Source: Bacillota bacterium (lineage in GTDB: Bacteria > Bacillota > UBA4882 > UBA8346). From it: a DNA stretch of 64,000 bases. The translations under genes were made by a program, and so were the position numbers. The stretch is taken from contig JAEXDA010000041.1 of assembly GCA_023401925.1 (NCBI GenBank), positions 10,371 through 74,370 of the forward strand, given 5' to 3'. Below, one piece after another: positions 8,438 to 17,365 of this stretch. Under the pieces are notes generated by a model, which worked only from the letters and a program-made list of their open reading frames with translations, was not told the DNA's origin and did no database searches. The number at the start of each line of letters is the position of its first letter. Positions within the stretch are counted from its first letter, which is position 1.

Positions 8438-8631
8438 ATTTTTCACTCCTTGGTTCAATTTTCTCTTGGCCGATTTAAAAAGTAAATTCAAAAAAAAATC
8501 ATTAATTCCTTCCTGATCATCCTCTTCATTCCGCATCGAAGAAAAACCATAGTTTATCCTGTTTTCACATAAGTCACAGGCCAAACATATGTATATCATA
8601 AAAGTCCTCTGAAAAAGGAGTTTATTTATCA

Positions 8632-9606
8632 ATGAAACACTCTTCAACACTTGCGCGTGGAAGTGTGAACATTTTATTGTTGGCAATTCTAAATACCATC
8701 CTGGTTTTCAATCTGGCTGTTGCTGAAAATCCCCTGCCGGAAATTAAAATTGCCGGACAATTCGGTCTGGTCTATGCGCCGCTGATGATTGCCGATAAAC
8801 TGCATATTTTTGAAAAAAACGGCTTAAAACCGATATGGAAGGAATATGGTTCCGGAGCAGCTGTTCGTGAGGCTCTAATCTCCGGTGAAGCCGATGTTGG
8901 TTTTATGGGAATACCGCCTTTTTTAATCGGCTGGGAAAAAGGTTGTCCCTGGAAGGTTTCCATGGGTTTTGTGGTGGTCCCGGTGGGACTGGTTACCAAC
9001 AATCCGCAAATCAAAAGTTTAAAAGACTTTAAGCCCGACGATAAAATCGCCGTCCCGTCTCCAGGGAGTGTGCAGCATATCCTGCTTGCAATGGCCGCTG
9101 AAAAAGAGTTAGGATCCCCAAATGCTCTTGATACCAATATTATGGCAATGCCGCACCCCGATGCCCTAGCCGCCTTGATCTCCAAAAAAGGACTGACAGC
9201 CCATTTTACTACTCCGCCCTATTTGTTTGAAGAATTGAGCCAACCCGGTTTTCATTTGGTAATCAGTGGTAAATCGGTTTTTGGCCGTCCTTTCAGTTTC
9301 AATGTAGGAGTAGCCTCCAAAAAATTCCATGATCAAAAGCCTCTGCAATATCTGGCCTTTGTGAAAGCAATCCATTATTCCTTTTCATGGTTGAATGGCA
9401 ACATGGAAGCTACCGCCAATCTATTAGCGCCCGAATTTAAGTTAACGTCCCAAAAGACCCTACAGTACCTGAAATGGCCTGGGATGGATTATACCACTAA
9501 ACCTTATGGCTTAATGGAGTTCGCTTATTTCATGAAAAAGGCTGGTTTTCTTAAAAAAATCCCCCAGGATCCAGCGGAAATCATTTGGGAAAATGTAAAA
9601 CTATGA
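8632..9606 (+). CDS. ABC transporter substrate-binding protein, NMT1/SsuA-like
   Basis: A 324-residue exported binding protein. A hydrophobic signal segment runs from about residue 13 to 31 and ends in NLAVAEN. The mature part starts with IKIAGQFGLVYAPLMIADKL, typical of the NMT1/THI5-like and nitrate/sulfonate/taurine binding-protein group, with later ALISGEADVGFMG and SLKDFK segments. AAAAGGAG lies before the ATG. Permease and ATPase genes follow on the same strand, making a complete importer. Ligand unknown: candidates are aliphatic sulfonates, a pyrimidine/thiamine precursor or another small nutrient. No riboswitch was seen upstream. Confidence 0.8.
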   Translation: MKHSSTLARGSVNILLLAILNTILVFNLAVAENPLPEIKIAGQFGLVYAPLMIADKLHIFEKNGLKPIWKEYGSGAAVREALISGEADVGFMGIPPFLIGWEKGCPWKVSMGFVVVPVGLVTNNPQIKSLKDFKPDDKIAVPSPGSVQHILLAMAAEKELGSPNALDTNIMAMPHPDALAALISKKGLTAHFTTPPYLFEELSQPGFHLVISGKSVFGRPFSFNVGVASKKFHDQKPLQYLAFVKAIHYSFSWLNGNMEATANLLAPEFKLTSQKTLQYLKWPGMDYTTKPYGLMEFAYFMKKAGFLKKIPQDPAEIIWENVKL

Positions 9607-9667
9607 ATTACAGTCAGCCAGGCAAACGGGGCGAATCACAATTGAAACAGTATTTTAAGGAATCATT

Positions 9668-10459
9668 ATGCTTAAACTGAAAACCTTCAATTCCAAAACC
9701 TCCCGCCAGATAATTTTCATTATCATGGTAATGATTGGCTGGGAGTCATTATCTCGGATTGGCCACCTCCCGGCCTTACTGTTCCCTTCATTAAGCAGTG
9801 TTTTAAGAGAGCTAATGGTCCAAACCGTCAATGGGGAATTAATCCATCGGACCTGCTTTTCTCTATATCTGATCGGTATGGGCCTGGGGCTCGCAATCGC
9901 ATTGGCACTCATTTTGACAATACTGGCGGCGTGTATCCCTATCGTCTCCGAATGGGTGCAAGTTTTAATGGCGGTTCTCCATCCCCTGCCGGGAATCGCC
10001 ATTTTACCCATAGTAATTCTTTGGTTAGGCACCGGTCCACAGTCAATTATTGCGGTCATCGTCATGTCCGCTGTTTGGCCCCTGGTGGCGAACTTACATA
10101 CCGGCCTTAAAACGATTCCCGTTACCCAGATCGAAGTCGGAAAAAATTTGGGACTTGGAGGAATCCGGCTGGTATGGTCCATTCTATTACCGGGCGCTTT
10201 TCCGCATATCTTAAGCGGTCTAAGAGTTGGTTGGGCTCGTGCCTGGCAAGCCGCGGTAGCGGCGGAAATGGTCTTCGGAGCTAGCGGAGGCGAAGGCGGA
10301 CTGGGATGGTTCATTTATAAAGAACGGTTTTTTATGGAAATTGCCGCTGTATTCGCAGGCATGATCGTGATTGTCATGATCGGGCTTATCGTAGAGCGAT
10401 TGTTTTTTGAGGTTATTGAAATAAAAACCGTTCGACGCTGGGGTATGTCCACACATTGA
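9668..10459 (+). CDS. ABC transporter permease, SsuC/TauC family
   Basis: A 263-residue inner-membrane permease with six predicted hydrophobic segments. Near residue 160 it has the EAA-type cytoplasmic loop that contacts the ATPase, here beginning EVGKNLGLGGIRLVWSILLP. The HPLPGIAILPIVILWLG stretch is characteristic of the nitrate/sulfonate/taurine permease family. AAGGA precedes the ATG at short distance. It lies 61 bases after the binding protein and 30 bases before the ATPase, so the three genes form one operon. Confidence 0.85.
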   Translation: MLKLKTFNSKTSRQIIFIIMVMIGWESLSRIGHLPALLFPSLSSVLRELMVQTVNGELIHRTCFSLYLIGMGLGLAIALALILTILAACIPIVSEWVQVLMAVLHPLPGIAILPIVILWLGTGPQSIIAVIVMSAVWPLVANLHTGLKTIPVTQIEVGKNLGLGGIRLVWSILLPGAFPHILSGLRVGWARAWQAAVAAEMVFGASGGEGGLGWFIYKERFFMEIAAVFAGMIVIVMIGLIVERLFFEVIEIKTVRRWGMSTH

Positions 10460-10489
10460 GAAGAAAAATGTTTTCGGGGGAAAAAGAAA

Positions 10490-11347
10490 ATGAAAGATGA
10501 ATTAATCATTCAAAACCTCTCGAAAGTCTTTCAAGTTGAGCACCACGAAATACGGGCCTTCGAGGCCGTGGATTTTTCCGTTCCAAACGGACAATTTATT
10601 TGCATTGTCGGGCCCTCCGGCTGTGGTAAATCTACGCTTTTACGGTGTATTGCCGGTCTGGAAACACCTTCGGAAGGCGAAATAACCTGCGAAGGAGAAT
10701 TCATCACAAAACCAAGCAAAGACCGAATGGTAGTATTTCAAAGTTTTGAGCAATTATTTCCCTGGTTGACTGTTCTTAAGAATATAACTTACGCACTGCA
10801 AGTCACGAAAGGGAAAACCACTACAAAATCGGATGAAGCAACGTTCAAAAAGAAAGAAACCGTAGCCCGTGAATATTTGCATTTAGTCGGCCTCGACGGA
10901 TATGAGGATTTATTTCCTCATCAACTATCAGGGGGGATGAAACAAAGGGTTGCTATTGCAAGAGCACTGGCAGTCAAACCCCGGATACTCCTAATGGATG
11001 AACCCTTCGGTAGCTTGGATGCTTTTAACCGCAATATTTTACAGGAGGAATTATTAAGAATCTGGCAGGAGACAAAAACCACCATTCTTTTTGTAACACA
11101 TAGCATCGAGGAATCTGTCATCCTCAGCGACCAAGTCATCGTATTTACAAGCAATCCGGGAAAGGTTAAAGCCGTTATTGTTAACGGTTTAGAAAGGCCT
11201 CGTTCTCCTGAAAAGCCGGAATTTATGGAACTTTGGAAAAGGCTCAATGTATTGCTAGGCCTGCACTCAAAAACAATAGCCGAAACCAGCATCCGTCGCC
11301 GGACAATTTTTGATGAAACAGAAATGATTCAACCTATTTTGCAATAA
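10490..11347 (+). CDS. ABC transporter ATP-binding protein, SsuB/TauB family
   Basis: A 285-residue ATPase. Walker A GPSGCGKST is at about residues 42-50, a Q-loop VVFQSFEQLFPW near 82, the signature LSGGMKQRVAIARAL near 144, Walker B ILLMDEPFGSLD near 168 and the switch histidine VTHS near 205. The family energises import of sulfonates, taurine, nitrate or vitamin precursors. It carries an insertion of about 15 residues (KGKTTTKSDEATFKKKETVA) before the signature and a C-terminal extension of about 30 residues. GGGGGAAAAAG lies before the ATG. It completes the binding protein-permease-ATPase operon. Confidence 0.88.
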   Translation: MKDELIIQNLSKVFQVEHHEIRAFEAVDFSVPNGQFICIVGPSGCGKSTLLRCIAGLETPSEGEITCEGEFITKPSKDRMVVFQSFEQLFPWLTVLKNITYALQVTKGKTTTKSDEATFKKKETVAREYLHLVGLDGYEDLFPHQLSGGMKQRVAIARALAVKPRILLMDEPFGSLDAFNRNILQEELLRIWQETKTTILFVTHSIEESVILSDQVIVFTSNPGKVKAVIVNGLERPRSPEKPEFMELWKRLNVLLGLHSKTIAETSIRRRTIFDETEMIQPILQ

Positions 11348-11505
11348 TTGATATCTATTTGTAATCTTTGATTTCATTCAGCGCCATTTAGCCAATATAT
11401 GTGAACTTCATGTTAGAATAAGTAACTCTCCGGTATTCCCCTCCTCCAGATTCTATGATAAAATATCATTTAAAGTACGAACAATTAACCAAAGGATGAT
11501 AATCC

Positions 11506-13173
11506 ATGAAATGGCACTTTCCACAACCAACTAGAATATATGCACATATGACCATTACTAAACTGGTAATCGTAGGATTCTCAACGATCCTGGCGCTCCT
11601 TACCATGATTAACATTATCGTCTTATTTGGAATTCAAGGCATTGTTCACAGTTATGAAACCATTGTCAAGAATGAGACCATCCGCAGCAACGAAAATGAA
11701 CTGATAAGAATTTTCGATAATTTCCATTATATTTCGCAATTCGCAGCCGATGATATTCAACAAACCCACTCCTTATCCATTGATAACGGGGTAACTTTAA
11801 TGAGTACCATGCTGGATGTGGATGTCCATACCAAGGAAATCATGGAGTACTTGAAGAAAAACAATGTCCAGGGTAATAAAATTCTGCTGAACCGCTTAAA
11901 TAAAAATCTAAAGTTCATCCGCTTATATAAATCATCCAATGACATTACAAGTATGGAAGTACTCAATGACATCAAAAACGGAGTCACCTCCGTTCAGGCC
12001 ATTATCAGTAACGATTTATTTCCACTGGTCAATGATACTGTGGACAATTCAACCGAGCAGGCTAAGAACAGAACCACCGTCTCGATTTGGATCATTATCG
12101 GCTCAAACTTACTGGTATTCGGATTGATCATACTCCTCGTTACTACCATCCGTCGAATTGTAACCGGGCATCGGCAACCCATTATCGAAACTGCCATACT
12201 TTCGGCGAACGGTGCCCAAGATGTATCCAAATACACTTTAGCCAACAAAAAAGCCATCAGTCAAGTAAAAGATGTTTTTTCGGAAATGAGCCGGGCTTTT
12301 GAAAATATAACCGAAAGTACCCAGGATTCCACTGCCGGTATTCAAAAAATTACCGATTCTACGGAAAAAGCGGCTGAATCTCTTAAAACCCTATCAGACC
12401 AGGCTTCGCGAATTTACGAACATTTAAACAAAAACCAAACCGAAATTCAGGGAAGCGAAACTCATTTAATACACCTTCGCGATAAAATTAATGAGTCAAC
12501 CGACCGGATTCAGACCAATGCGGAAACCGCTGCCGAACTGCATAACAAGTTTGTTGCCCTTACCAATCAAGTCGAAGGTATTGATGATATTTTAAAAACG
12601 ATTGATGACATTAAAGAACAAACCACAATGTTGTCATTAAATGCCGGAATCGAAGCAGCCCGAGCTGGAGAACACGGGAGGGGTTTTGAGATTGTCGCCA
12701 AAAAAATTCGCCACCTTTCGGAACAATCCGGCCAGTCCACGTCGGAAATCCACGGTATCATCGAAGAAATCCATCAAGCGGTGGTCGAGGTCGAATCCGC
12801 TATGGCGGAAGTTATCGAGGGTGTAAGAAATTCAGTAGAAGAGATCGCTGGAGTCAGCGAAGAATTTAACGATTTGCGGGAATCCCACCAAAAAGTTTTA
12901 TCGGGAATTGAGGCTTTGATGCAACAGGCCAATAGTCAGTGGAGAGCAACAAAAAATATCGAGGAGGCTTCCGAAAAAATCACCGCTGAAGTGCAACAAA
13001 TTTCAGCATTATCGGAAGAAGTGTCCGCTTCCATGGAGGAATTATCCGCCGAGGCCGAGAACGCTCTCGAACAGCTGGAATTGGTGGATGGCAATGTTCA
13101 ACGCACTTCTGAAATTGCGGTGAACCAAGAATTACTAGCCAAACAAGTGAACGAACAGGTATCCTCGTTGTGA
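11506..13173 (+). CDS. Methyl-accepting chemotaxis protein
   Basis: A 555-residue chemoreceptor. Two transmembrane helices (about residues 18-41 and 194-216) enclose an extracellular helical sensing domain of about 150 residues. No clear HAMP domain follows; a coiled coil leads to the signalling hairpin with QTTMLSLNAGIEAARAGE near residue 370, close to the canonical QTNLLALNAAIEAARAGE, then GRGFEIVAKKIRHLSEQS. It relays ligand binding to CheA/CheW. AAAGGATGAT precedes the ATG. It stands alone between the NMT1-type transporter and a minus-strand gene, so it may sense that transporter's substrate; that is a guess from neighbourhood only. Confidence 0.9.
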   Translation: MKWHFPQPTRIYAHMTITKLVIVGFSTILALLTMINIIVLFGIQGIVHSYETIVKNETIRSNENELIRIFDNFHYISQFAADDIQQTHSLSIDNGVTLMSTMLDVDVHTKEIMEYLKKNNVQGNKILLNRLNKNLKFIRLYKSSNDITSMEVLNDIKNGVTSVQAIISNDLFPLVNDTVDNSTEQAKNRTTVSIWIIIGSNLLVFGLIILLVTTIRRIVTGHRQPIIETAILSANGAQDVSKYTLANKKAISQVKDVFSEMSRAFENITESTQDSTAGIQKITDSTEKAAESLKTLSDQASRIYEHLNKNQTEIQGSETHLIHLRDKINESTDRIQTNAETAAELHNKFVALTNQVEGIDDILKTIDDIKEQTTMLSLNAGIEAARAGEHGRGFEIVAKKIRHLSEQSGQSTSEIHGIIEEIHQAVVEVESAMAEVIEGVRNSVEEIAGVSEEFNDLRESHQKVLSGIEALMQQANSQWRATKNIEEASEKITAEVQQISALSEEVSASMEELSAEAENALEQLELVDGNVQRTSEIAVNQELLAKQVNEQVSSL

Positions 13174-13308
13174 TTACAGGGATTCAACCCTGCTTGCCTA
13201 AAAATATCTTTTAACACTTGAATTCTTAAGGGATCCAAAAAATAATTTAGAATCAATCGAAAGAATATTGCTTTATGATGTGAATTGATTCAATATATTG
13301 TGTTTCCT

Positions 13309-13333
13309 CATGGTGCGTGTGTCCCGCACCATG
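13309..13333. repeat. Perfect 9-bp inverted repeat downstream of the chemoreceptor
   Basis: CATGGTGCG and CGCACCATG are separated by seven bases in the 273-base gap between the chemoreceptor and the RDD gene. There is no T run on either side, so it is not a standard terminator. Just left of it (about 13245-13305) TTCAATATATTGTGTTTCC resembles the core of the dispersed palindrome family, in degenerate form. Confidence 0.5.
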
Positions 13334-13446
13334 AATATCTCTTTAGGATTAACCTCCAAGTCCAAGTTCGGCCGTCCCCGGCGATATTTTGACGGACACC
13401 CATTTATCTCTTGATTACCCCGCTCGTGATAAAAAATGATAAAAGA

Positions 13447-14079
13447 CTACTTTACAACTTCCAATTTGAGCTTTCGACTTCGCCCAAATACTCCAGCGCT
13501 TTGTTTGATTACAATCGTCCCTGCAATAAAATCATGAAGCGTTTGGTTCTTTTTGAAGAAAAGCATCATCCAAAATCCGCCAAATAATATTAAGGTTGAA
13601 GGAATTTTGCTCCAATACCGGACATTTGCTTGTCCGAAAGTAATCCTCTGGTAATGAACATCCAAGACTGCCAGGCCCATGATTTTCTTTCCGAAAGTTG
13701 CCTGAAATTTTGAACTTTCAAGCCAGGTAAAATAAAACCAGTTGAGTCCGAAGGAAAATACGACCCCAAATCCTATAGCAAAAGAGCCGATGATATGAAA
13801 ATCCACTTCGCGTCCACTAATAAAAGACATCAGCAAAATCATGCCGCTGATAAGGGAAGCCAGTAGTCCCTCGCCCCCTACCAAAATACATAGATCAAAA
13901 ACCATAGCCGCGGTACGCTGTATAAATCCCCCATAGCCAACTTGCGGTGATTCAACCATTACCAACTTTGGCTTAACTTCTGAAGGCTTTTTAGGGTTCA
14001 TAATGTCTTCCAAAAAACCGCAATAGTTACAGGATACCTGGTCTTCTGCCAGCTCAGCTCCACATCTTAAACAATGCAA
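13447..14079 (-). CDS. Zinc-ribbon and RDD-domain membrane protein
   Basis: A 210-residue protein beginning with a four-cysteine zinc ribbon (CLRCG and CNYCG, residues 3-21). An RDD-type membrane domain follows: RTAAMVFDLCILVGGEG with the R and D residues, two to three membrane segments, then FGKKIMGLAVLD. RDD proteins are poorly characterised and have been linked to Na+(Li+)/H+ transport or membrane stress. The start is TTG with AAGGAGAGGA upstream. No operon partner is visible. Function uncertain. Confidence 0.75.
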   Translation of the reverse strand: MHCLRCGAELAEDQVSCNYCGFLEDIMNPKKPSEVKPKLVMVESPQVGYGGFIQRTAAMVFDLCILVGGEGLLASLISGMILLMSFISGREVDFHIIGSFAIGFGVVFSFGLNWFYFTWLESSKFQATFGKKIMGLAVLDVHYQRITFGQANVRYWSKIPSTLILFGGFWMMLFFKKNQTLHDFIAGTIVIKQSAGVFGRSRKLKLEVVK

Positions 14080-14316
14080 TTGATTCCTCTCCTTATCATG
14101 ATGTCGATGAATTTCTCTGTATTTATCATCGGAACCAATTGAAATTCAATTTAACCAGTTAATTTCCAAAAGACCAGGTAAAATATGTATTTTGGGTTAG
14201 GGCATCCCCAAAATCACGGTTTTTCAATCCAGGATCAATTCAAAAATTTATTCTCTCCAGGATTGTCAAAGGACGATCCTTTCTCAAATTTAGGAAAACC
14301 TCTTTACCATAATAAA

Positions 14317-14346
14317 AAAACTTGTCAAATTTAAGACAAGTTTTCA
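14317..14346 (-). terminator. Intrinsic terminator of the small membrane peptide transcript
   Basis: AAAACTTGTC pairs with GACAAGTTTT over an eight-base loop; read on the minus strand it is followed by seven T. It lies about 77 bases after the stop of the 30-residue ORF at 14423, and before the RDD gene. The rest of 14080-14422 shows nothing else recognisable. Confidence 0.7.
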
Positions 14347-14422
14347 TCTCCGAAAAAATCTGTAAATTTCAATTAAATGGTAAATTCACTTCAATATTCT
14401 TGGAAATGAATTTCCAGGCGAG

Positions 14423-14515
14423 TTACTTTTTCAGCATCTTAATGGTACCATAAAAAGAGGCGGCAATTAGGCAAATCAAGCCAAAAAACAAGAACCTAAA
14501 AATAAATTCTTTCAT
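14423..14515 (-). CDS. Small single-span membrane peptide (30 residues)
   Basis: ATG at 14515 with AAGGAGTGGGCCT directly upstream encodes a 30-residue peptide: a short charged N-terminus (MKEF), one hydrophobic segment rich in F, L and I, and a basic tail (KMLKK). A longer in-frame ORF reaches 14668 but would run into the palindromic repeat and lacks a ribosome site. A dedicated terminator at 14317-14346 supports it as a short mRNA. The architecture is shared by type I toxins and by many regulatory membrane peptides. No antisense RNA was identified, so function is unknown. Confidence 0.5.
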   Translation of the reverse strand: MKEFIFRFLFFGLICLIAASFYGTIKMLKK

Positions 14516-14642
14516 AGGCCCACTCCTTGTTGCAATCAATTGACAACCAAGTATGAGTAAAATCATGTTCTCGTGAATGTCTATTTGAAGATCCATTCCC
14601 GGTAAAGCTACCGCAAATTCCGGGATATTCTTTTTTAAAAAA

Positions 14643-14753
14643 GGGGCTGTCCTAAGTAAATTTATCAAGAACGATAAACAATATAGTAATTCGTTAACCC
14701 ATGATGAAATATATTGCTTACCTTACTGATTATAAAATACTTTTAGACAGCCT
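14643..14753. repeat. Dispersed palindromic element, copy with GGGGCTGTC/GACAGCC ends
   Basis: Starts GGGGCTGTCCTAAG and ends TTTTAGACAGCC, with an AT-rich imperfect palindrome between. It is a diverged member of the family seen nearly intact at 22072-22190 and 22332-22448. It sits in the 380-base gap between the small membrane peptide and the response regulator. Confidence 0.65.
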
Positions 14754-14861
14754 TAGGTGAGGGGTAAAACATCTTGCAAACTGCTGAACTTCATTTATTA
14801 TTATATCAAGCTTTAGCGCATATAAAAGGCCTGATTTACTAGGACTAAAATGCTAAAAACC

Positions 14862-14892
14862 AAAAAAAGTCCTATTTTTATAGGACTTTTTG
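14862..14892 (-). terminator. Intrinsic terminator of the response regulator gene
   Basis: AAAAAGTCCTA and TAGGACTTTTT form an 11-bp stem with a T run on the minus strand. It begins four bases after the stop codon of the response regulator gene. Confidence 0.85.
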
Positions 14893-14895
14893 TTT

Positions 14896-15549
14896 TTATA
14901 CCGATATTATTTTCTTGATCTTCTCAACTGCTTCTTTGGTATTGCTAACTTCCAATTTTTTCAGCAAATTCGTAATATGATTTTTTACAGTATTCTCAGT
15001 TGTGAATATCAATTTTGCAATTTGAGAACGGTTTAGATCCTCTTCTAAATATTTTAATACTTCCTTCTCTCTCGTTGTTAATTGGAAATCTTCCAACACA
15101 TCATCTTTCTTTTTTTCAATTAAAAGCTTTTCATAATTCTCTACCATTTTAGTCATTACTTCTGCCGTAGACCATCTTTTTAATACTTCCCTGATGGTTT
15201 CAGGCAATTTTTTGAAATTCTCTTTGACTACAAAATCTTTGGCCCCCGATAAAAGGGCCTTTTCTACATGAACCGGATTTTCCGAACTTGTCGTAACAAT
15301 GATTTTCGCATCCGATATGGTTTTAATTTCCTGAATCCATACTAAACCTTCCGGTTCCACTCCGGAAAAATATAAATCAAGAATAACAATATCCGGTTTT
15401 AATAATTTTAGTAAGGCAAGACCATCTGTATGGTTTTTGGCCGAACCCACCACTATCATATCATCTTCGCAATCAAGCAAAAGGGTTATATACTTAATCC
15501 ACGCCGTTGAATCATCTATAATTAATACTTTTGTCTTATCCTGCTCCAT
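14896..15549 (-). CDS. NarL/FixJ-family response regulator
   Basis: About 217 residues when started at 15549 (AAAGG five bases before; an upstream in-frame ATG at 15573 is less likely). The receiver domain has the acidic pair IIDDS at the N-terminus, the phosphorylated aspartate in VILDLYF, a conserved Thr in IVTTSS and Lys in VVKEN. The C-terminal LuxR-type helix-turn-helix reads LTTREKEVLKYLEEDLNRSQIAK then NTVKNHI, so it is a DNA-binding regulator. No sensor kinase gene is adjacent, so it is an orphan here. The 390 bases upstream (15550-15939) are AT-rich and show no other gene. Confidence 0.9.
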   Translation of the reverse strand: MEQDKTKVLIIDDSTAWIKYITLLLDCEDDMIVVGSAKNHTDGLALLKLLKPDIVILDLYFSGVEPEGLVWIQEIKTISDAKIIVTTSSENPVHVEKALLSGAKDFVVKENFKKLPETIREVLKRWSTAEVMTKMVENYEKLLIEKKKDDVLEDFQLTTREKEVLKYLEEDLNRSQIAKLIFTTENTVKNHITNLLKKLEVSNTKEAVEKIKKIISV

Positions 15550-15939
15550 CGTAACCTTTCTCTGCCTTATCAAAATCTATAGAACCATTATGTTTTTAAA
15601 ATTTCAGATTCTGATAAGTTTCATTTTTACCTCACTTTCTGGATACATTTTTCCGGTTTTATTTTTTAGGTTTATTAATTAATCAAAAAAATTCTTTCAT
15701 CAATAAATAATTAATTGTTTAAAGAACTCTCCAATCGATAGATTTCATAATTTCTTGAAATTAAATCAAAACCCTTTGTCGAATTTTACTATTTTTTACA
15801 TCGTTCTTCTTACCGCAGTACTGTTGCGAATAATAATTTTTTACCAATGAAAGAAAACTCTCGATGTCGATTTTTCTAACTTTTTGACGAATGATAATGA
15901 CTCCCTTTCGGACAACCCCACATCGAAAAGGGGACTAAA

Positions 15940-17307
15940 TTATTCATATACCGTAATTTTTTTGGTTTCACTACAGAGCAACCTTTTTTCTTTCCCCTTT
16001 ATCCAGGTGTAAAGTTCAACGGGGTTACCCCATAACTCCGCCAAATGTTTCAGGGTCTCTCCAGCATAAGTCAACTCCAAATCACGGTCATCGTATTCGT
16101 GTTCTAAGATTAAAGTCCGATCTTTAAAGTTAAGTTCTTTCGCTTTAATCACCGGTATTGAGCCAGTGCCTACACTTGCACAAAGAGTGTCCCGGATGTG
16201 CTCCCAACCGTTTTTATCTGCGACTTCAGTCACGATAACTTTATCCTCACTGGCGTAATATTCAAACAAATGAAGCTCCTCGCACAATTCCCGTGTCAGA
16301 TAACGCCGAATAAACGAACGGTCATTTTCAATTTCCCGGGCCTCAAATATTTTAGCTAAGCTGAAACGCCTTTCCAGGTCCTTGAATATTGTAAATCCCA
16401 AATGGTAGGGATTGAGTCCGCGTTCATGAGGTCGAATCACTTGATGATGACGTTTCAAAAATTCCAAATGCAAATCAGGAGGTAAGCTCAAACTTTGGAG
16501 GAGCCGAAAATGCCAAAAACTGGCCCATCCTTCATTCATGATTTTGGTCTCAATCTGCGGTAAAAAATACTCGCTTTCATTGTGGACGATCCGTAAGATA
16601 TCCCTTTCCCATTCTTCCATCCTACCATATTCAACGATGAACCAGAGAAGGTCTTCTTCCGGCTCTAAAGGAATTTTATTCAAATTGGGCGGAGCAAGCT
16701 CCGGAGTCTGACCGAAAGCGTCCCTTTGCATTTTCTGTTGATAATCACTGGATAGGCGTTTTTTCTGTTCCTCTACGCTCAGCCTGCGCCTTCCGAGCAC
16801 CCGGTTAATCTGAAAACGCAAAGCATGGGCAGCATCCAAAATACGTTCAACCCTAAGATACCCAATACTGGGGTCTTGCAAATACTCCCGAATCCGATTC
16901 CCATGATTCTTGAAATTTTCAATGGTTAACTCGGCCCGGGTCGTTCGAAAAAGCCGGTTATTTTTAAAAAAATCATTGTGCCCGTAAACATGGGCAATCG
17001 TCAATATCTGTAATAACAGGGAGTTATCCCGCATCAAGTATGCCAGGCATGGATCGGAATTAATCACCATCTCATAAGGAAGACCGCTTAAATTAAAGCG
17101 GTAAAAAGTATTGAGTCTGTCAAACGCCTTCCCGTAGCTCCAATGCGGATAATGGCAAGGCATACCAATATAAGCTTCATAACCCAACATTTCCTCATAA
17201 GAACAAATCTCGAATTCCTGCCCATAACAATTCAGACCGGCTTCTTTTGCGGCTTTTTCGATCTGTTCATTCCACTTTTCGAGTTCCGAGATAGTAAATT
17301 CACCCAT
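15940..17307 (-). CDS. spoVR: SpoVR family protein
   Basis: About 455 residues from the ATG at 17307, which has TTAGGAGAAACC before it. The longer frame to 17454 overlaps the upstream gene out of frame and is rejected. Family features are the opening E-L-E-K-W-N-E-Q-I, the block GYEAYIGMPCHYPHWSYGK, H-V-Y-G-H-N-D-F and the E-S-E-Y-F-L-P segment followed by NEGWASFWHF. In Bacillus SpoVR affects spore cortex formation; its biochemical role is not established. It is the last gene of the prkA-yhbH-spoVR group, a set conserved as yeaG-yeaH-ycgB in enterobacteria. Confidence 0.92.
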   Translation of the reverse strand: MGEFTISELEKWNEQIEKAAKEAGLNCYGQEFEICSYEEMLGYEAYIGMPCHYPHWSYGKAFDRLNTFYRFNLSGLPYEMVINSDPCLAYLMRDNSLLLQILTIAHVYGHNDFFKNNRLFRTTRAELTIENFKNHGNRIREYLQDPSIGYLRVERILDAAHALRFQINRVLGRRRLSVEEQKKRLSSDYQQKMQRDAFGQTPELAPPNLNKIPLEPEEDLLWFIVEYGRMEEWERDILRIVHNESEYFLPQIETKIMNEGWASFWHFRLLQSLSLPPDLHLEFLKRHHQVIRPHERGLNPYHLGFTIFKDLERRFSLAKIFEAREIENDRSFIRRYLTRELCEELHLFEYYASEDKVIVTEVADKNGWEHIRDTLCASVGTGSIPVIKAKELNFKDRTLILEHEYDDRDLELTYAGETLKHLAELWGNPVELYTWIKGKEKRLLCSETKKITVYE

Positions 17308-17365
17308 GGTTTCTCCTAACTTTTCGCAGCGCTCTGGAGCTTTACCGTTTTGCCAGATCATCGTT

